46,998 nt of DNA, taken from JAEUUM01 sp038326165. GTDB taxonomy: Bacteria; Bacteroidota; Bacteroidia; Chitinophagales; Saprospiraceae. Every line of letters starts with the position of its first letter. Positions within the stretch are counted from its first letter, which is position 1. Under the pieces are notes generated by a model that was not told where the DNA came from, ran no database searches, and saw only the letters and a program-made list of their open reading frames with translations. The stretch lies in NCBI GenBank assembly GCA_038326165.1, contig JBBQJT010000025.1, forward strand, positions 1 to 46,998, read 5' to 3'. Both the position numbers and the translations under genes were made by a program. This document shows, one piece after another, positions 43,985 to 46,998 of this stretch.

Positions 43985-44944
43985 ATGGAGTACAGATATT
44001 TGGGTAAAAGCGGTGTACAAGTCAGTCTTTTGTCCCTTGGAAGTTGGGTTACATTTGGACATCAAATAGGCGATGATATTTCAAGAGAATTAATGCACAA
44101 AGCATATGATTCTGGCATTAATTTTTTCGACAATGCTGAAGTGTATGCAAATGGAAAGTCAGAAGAAGTGATGGGTAGGATTTTAGCTGAGGCAGGCTGG
44201 GATAGAACAAGTTACTTGGTAAGTAGCAAAGTGTTTTTTGGCGATGGTCGAAAGTTGCCGAATCAAACTGGTTTATCAAGAAAACATATACGTGAAGCAT
44301 GTGAAGCTGCTTTGAAAAGACTCAGAATGGACTATTTGGATCTTTATTATTGTCACAGGCCCGACAACAATGTTCCAATGCATGAAATTGTCTGGACTAT
44401 GAATCACCTTATTCAGCAAGGCAAAATACTTTATTGGGGTACCTCTGAATGGAGCGCTCAAGAAATTATGGAAGCGAATATGGTTGCAGCCCAACTCAAT
44501 TTGATTGGCCCAACTATGGAACAACCTGAATACAATATGTTCAGGCGAGAAAAGATTGAACTTGAATTTCAACAAATATTTAAAAATGTGGGATTGGGAA
44601 CAACTATTTGGAGTCCATTGGCTTCAGGGCTATTGACTGGAAAGTATCTTGATGAAATCCCTAAAGACAGCCGATTGAGCTTGGCCTCATATGCCTGGTT
44701 AAAAGACAAAACCTTAATTGATGAAAAACTCAAAATGGTTAAAAAGTTAAATGAATTTGCTCTGTCAATAGGAACTTCATTGGCCAAATTGGCAATTGCA
44801 TGGTGTGCCAAGAACCAAAATGTGTCCAGTGTCATTTTGGGGGCAACTTCTGTGAACCAGCTTACTGAAAATCTTGAAGCCCTTGACCTACTAGAAAAAT
44901 TAACTCAAGAAGATTGGGATAAGGTAGATTTTATACTTAATTGA
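43985..44944 (+). CDS. Aldo/keto reductase (Kv-beta-like branch)
   Basis: This 319-residue NADPH-dependent aldo/keto reductase has the catalytic tetrad in place: Asp49 (FFDNAEVY), Tyr54, Lys82 (SSKVFF) and His124 (YYCHRPD). The sequence MEYRYLGKSGVQVS and WGTSEWSAQEIMEA place it near the potassium-channel beta-subunit/YghZ branch, which reduces aldehydes such as methylglyoxal. The physiological substrate is not visible. The 17-base gap from the beta-barrel gene suggests co-transcription. Confidence 0.93.
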   Translation: MEYRYLGKSGVQVSLLSLGSWVTFGHQIGDDISRELMHKAYDSGINFFDNAEVYANGKSEEVMGRILAEAGWDRTSYLVSSKVFFGDGRKLPNQTGLSRKHIREACEAALKRLRMDYLDLYYCHRPDNNVPMHEIVWTMNHLIQQGKILYWGTSEWSAQEIMEANMVAAQLNLIGPTMEQPEYNMFRREKIELEFQQIFKNVGLGTTIWSPLASGLLTGKYLDEIPKDSRLSLASYAWLKDKTLIDEKLKMVKKLNEFALSIGTSLAKLAIAWCAKNQNVSSVILGATSVNQLTENLEALDLLEKLTQEDWDKVDFILN

Positions 44945-44950
44945 GTTGAA

Positions 44951-44991
44951 TAAAAAAGAGGCTGCCTAATTTCTTTTTTAGACAGCCCCTC
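44951..44991 (-). terminator. Terminator for the Lrp/AsnC gene (possibly bidirectional)
   Basis: An imperfect hairpin lies at 44958-44991 (GAGG-CTGCCTAA pairs with TTAGACAGCCCCTC with a 2-base bulge and one G-U). On the minus strand it is followed by TTTTTT (44957-44952). It sits between the convergent aldo/keto reductase and Lrp genes, so it may stop both. Confidence 0.65.
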
Positions 44992-45015
44992 ACAATGTTT
45001 TGTTGACCGAGAATA

Positions 45016-45492
45016 TTAGTCTACTCTGAAAGGAAGTATTTGTGTGTCCTTCACAGTTGATAAAGTCATCAAAGTTTTGATACGCTCAATTTCTTCTATC
45101 TGAGACAATGTTTTAAACAACAATTTCTCATAAGCAGGAATATCTTTAGTAACAATCTTCATCATCAAATCAGCATCGCCTGTAATGATGTAGCATTCAG
45201 TAATTTCACTGATTTTACGAATTTTATTCAAGAAGTTGTTAAGGGCATTTTCTTTATGCCAAGCTAAAGTTACCATAGCAAAAGTCTTAACGTTCAAACC
45301 TACTGCTGTTGGGTTCAACTTAGCATGGTACGATTCTATGATACCAGACATTTCAAGTCTTTTTACACGTTCCAATGTAGGTGCCGGGGACAATCCTACT
45401 CTTTTTGATAATTCTAGGTTTGTAATTTTGCTGCTTTCTCCAAGGATTTGAAGAATTTGCATATCCTGCTGATCCAATTTGTCTGAAATCAT
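45016..45492 (-). CDS. Lrp/AsnC-family transcriptional regulator
   Basis: This 158-residue protein has an N-terminal winged helix-turn-helix (about 10-55, TNLELSKRVGLSPAPTLERV and KRLEMSGII) and a C-terminal RAM/ligand-binding domain (about 70-145) with ITGDADLMMKIV, the amino-acid-sensing pattern of Lrp. It lies downstream of the glutamate dehydrogenase gene on the same strand, separated by 271 bases that include that gene's terminator, so it has its own promoter (box at 45544-45537). It may regulate amino-acid metabolism including gdhA, but this rests on position. Confidence 0.93.
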   Translation of the reverse strand: MISDKLDQQDMQILQILGESSKITNLELSKRVGLSPAPTLERVKRLEMSGIIESYHAKLNPTAVGLNVKTFAMVTLAWHKENALNNFLNKIRKISEITECYIITGDADLMMKIVTKDIPAYEKLLFKTLSQIEEIERIKTLMTLSTVKDTQILPFRVD

Positions 45493-45536
45493 TTGAGTTT
45501 GAATTTATGTGTTAATGAACTATTTTAAAGATGACA

Positions 45537-45544
45537 CAAAGTTA
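45537..45544 (-). promoter_or_regulatory. -7 box for the Lrp/AsnC gene
   Basis: On the minus strand this reads TAACTTTG, an exact TAnnTTTG, 44 bases before the ATG at 45492. The remaining spacer holds no ORF. Confidence 0.5.
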
Positions 45545-45707
45545 TGGTATGTGACAAATAAAAACTAAGTAATTAGCATAAATTATTTGTTAAAATTTTC
45601 TCAGGGGCCTTTTAATGGGATGGTTTCCAAATATAATTTGCTTGCATTGCCTCTCACTCATTAATTTTTAATATTTTGCGTTCCTTCTATTATTTGGAAA
45701 TAGAAAT

Positions 45708-45740
45708 AAAAAAAAGGGCAGACAATTTAGTAGGCCCTTT
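45708..45740 (-). terminator. Rho-independent terminator after glutamate dehydrogenase
   Basis: A 7-bp stem, AAAGGGC (45713-45719) with GCCCTTT (45734-45740), and a 14-base loop are followed on the minus strand by a run of T (complement of the eight A at 45708-45715). It lies 23 bases after the gdh stop. Confidence 0.7.
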
Positions 45741-45763
45741 AGAACTCTTATATTATGATTAGA

Positions 45764-46998
45764 TTATGGGAAAACTCCAAGGTTTTCATAATCACTACTT
45801 ATTTTTTGCAAAGCATTTACGAATGCAGCAGTTCGCAAGTCTTCAATTTTTCGTCTTTTCTTTTTTATTTCACGAATTTGTTGATAAGCAGTGACCATTG
45901 TTTCTTCAAGTCCTGATCTAACCAAATCCACTTCTTCGGCCCCTCTGGTCAAAAGATTTCTTTCCATGTCACCAATTGTCTTCCCGGTCAAACGCTCAAC
46001 CAATTTTACGATATTGTCATAAGTATTGCTGTTGAATCTTTTTTCCATACGACCAAAGCGCATGTGACTCAAATTTTTAAGCCATTCAAAATAAGAAACT
46101 GTTACACCGCCTGCATTGATAAACATGTCTGGAATAACCATCACATTCATTTTATTCAATACATCTGCTGCTTCAGAAGTAATAGGCCCATTTGCTGCCT
46201 CGGCTATAATTTTTGCCTTGATTTTGCTTACATTGGCCATTGTAATTTGATTCTCTAAAGCTGCAGGAACCAATATATCACAATCTAATTCAAGAGCAGA
46301 ATATCTGTCTTTCAAAGTTTTTGAACCTGGGAAGCCAATTATGGTTCCCGTTTCTTTTCTAAAATCCAGCAACTTTTGCATATCCAAACCTTTAGGATCA
46401 TAAATTGAACCTTCAAACTCAGCTACGCCAATAATTTTTGTATCACCTTCATTTTGAGAAATTAATCCGGTATAACTACCTACATTTCCCAATCCTTGAA
46501 TTACCATTGTTTTGCCTTCAATACCTTTTGATAAGCCAAGGCCTTTCATATCATCTTTGTGATTACAAGCTTCACGGATACCATAATAAACGCCACGTCC
46601 AGTTGCTTCTGTTCTACCTTGTATACCGTTTTGCGAAACTGGTTTTCCTGTCACACAGGCAACAGCATCTAACTCGCCGTTTTTAAATGTTTGGTATGTA
46701 TCTAAAATCCAAGCCATTTCACGTGGGCCTGTACCATAATCTGGTGCAGGAACATCAATACCAGGGCCTATGAAATTTTTTCGAATTAATTCAGTTGTGT
46801 ACCTTCTTGTTATACGTTCCAATTGGTTTTCGGTATAATTTTTTGGATTGATTTTTACACCACCCTTAGCACCTCCAAAAGGAACATCAACGATAGCACA
46901 TTTGTATGTCATTAGCGCAGCCAAAGCCATTACTTCATCTTGATTGACACCATCACTGTATCTAATACCTCCTTTGGTTGGTAGTCTATGGTGTGAGT
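45764..46998 (-). CDS. gdhA: Glutamate dehydrogenase (Glu/Leu/Phe/Val dehydrogenase family), N-terminus beyond right edge
   Basis: About 410 residues are visible. The frame stays open to base 46998, beginning SHHRLPTKGGIRY, the conserved block just before VMALAALMTYK and VPFGGAKGGV (catalytic Lys region). An apparent ATG at 46930-46928 is internal (the Met of EVMALAALM), so the real start is outside the window. The NAD(P)-binding domain has VIQGLGNVGSYTG. The enzyme interconverts glutamate with 2-oxoglutarate and ammonia, oxidative or anabolic depending on cofactor, which I cannot decide. The C-terminal ends LGVFP, and a terminator follows. Confidence 0.93.
   Translation of the reverse strand, partial: SHHRLPTKGGIRYSDGVNQDEVMALAALMTYKCAIVDVPFGGAKGGVKINPKNYTENQLERITRRYTTELIRKNFIGPGIDVPAPDYGTGPREMAWILDTYQTFKNGELDAVACVTGKPVSQNGIQGRTEATGRGVYYGIREACNHKDDMKGLGLSKGIEGKTMVIQGLGNVGSYTGLISQNEGDTKIIGVAEFEGSIYDPKGLDMQKLLDFRKETGTIIGFPGSKTLKDRYSALELDCDILVPAALENQITMANVSKIKAKIIAEAANGPITSEAADVLNKMNVMVIPDMFINAGGVTVSYFEWLKNLSHMRFGRMEKRFNSNTYDNIVKLVERLTGKTIGDMERNLLTRGAEEVDLVRSGLEETMVTAYQQIREIKKKRRKIEDLRTAAFVNALQKISSDYENLGVFP

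Noticed and set aside
45493..45763. Possible small RNA in the 271-base gap between Lrp and gdh
   Set aside because: Apart from the gdh terminator and the Lrp promoter box I see no conserved structure or isolated promoter-terminator pair.

Overview
This window is a stretch of chromosome from a member of the Bacteroidota, most likely in or near the Saprospiria. That placement is an inference. It rests on the AT-rich sequence, the near absence of Shine-Dalgarno sites, several promoter -7 boxes of the Bacteroidota form TAnnTTTG, and two secreted proteins ending in type IX secretion (T9SS) sorting domains. The gene set fits as well: an OmpA protein with thrombospondin-3 repeats, a large SdrD-like protein, bacillithiol synthesis (BshC) and a CcmE-CcmF heme pathway. 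I see no phage, transposon, CRISPR array, rRNA or tRNA. Most of the window is a core chromosome with dense, short operons.

Layout. 1-702 (-) is the N-terminal part of a DUF255/SPATA20-type thioredoxin-fold lipoprotein. 799-4010 (+) holds a YkuK-like RNase H-fold protein and a pair of M16 peptidases, one with and one without the zinc site. 4078-8013 (+) is a very tight four-gene run: a single-domain asparaginase-like protein, an 81-residue two-helix membrane protein and two tandem CotH-kinase paralogues. An OmpA/TSP3 protein follows and ends in a clear terminator. 9936-13223 is a 1095-residue secreted SdrD-B-like protein behind a 331-bp intergenic region. 13335-15771 holds accD, convergent with bshC.

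15812-21818 (+) is a packed run of mnmH, selD, a dipeptide-type ABC permease, engB, a PlsB/PlsC-type acyltransferase and a DEDDh exonuclease. It is followed by an AsmA-like giant and fmt. On the minus strand are a small membrane protein and a fused DppD-DppF-type ATPase. 28113-33148 carries two T9SS cargo proteins flanking a THUMP-domain RNA methyltransferase. rnd (-) diverges from a ccmE-ccmF-DUF2520-hypothetical run. Then come udk (-), a TolB-propeller/amidohydrolase fusion, a lipoprotein (-), a beta-barrel protein, an aldo/keto reductase, an Lrp/AsnC regulator (-) and most of a glutamate dehydrogenase (-), which runs off the right edge.

How the genes fit together. MnmH with a Cys-type SelD gives a self-contained route to 2-selenouridine in tRNA. 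CcmE and CcmF are the late heme-handling steps of System I cytochrome c maturation, and this CcmE has Cys in place of the heme-binding His. The two M16 proteins probably form a heterodimer. The ABC permease and the fused ATPase could belong to one peptide importer, but no second permease or binding protein is present. Lrp next to glutamate dehydrogenase suggests amino-acid-responsive control.

I did not find a clearly new defence or mobile system. The most unusual signals are the asparaginase-like/2-TM/CotH-CotH operon, the CxxxY-type CcmE, the large SdrD-like protein without a recognisable T9SS sorting domain, and several promoter boxes placed so close to the start codon that leaderless transcripts are likely.
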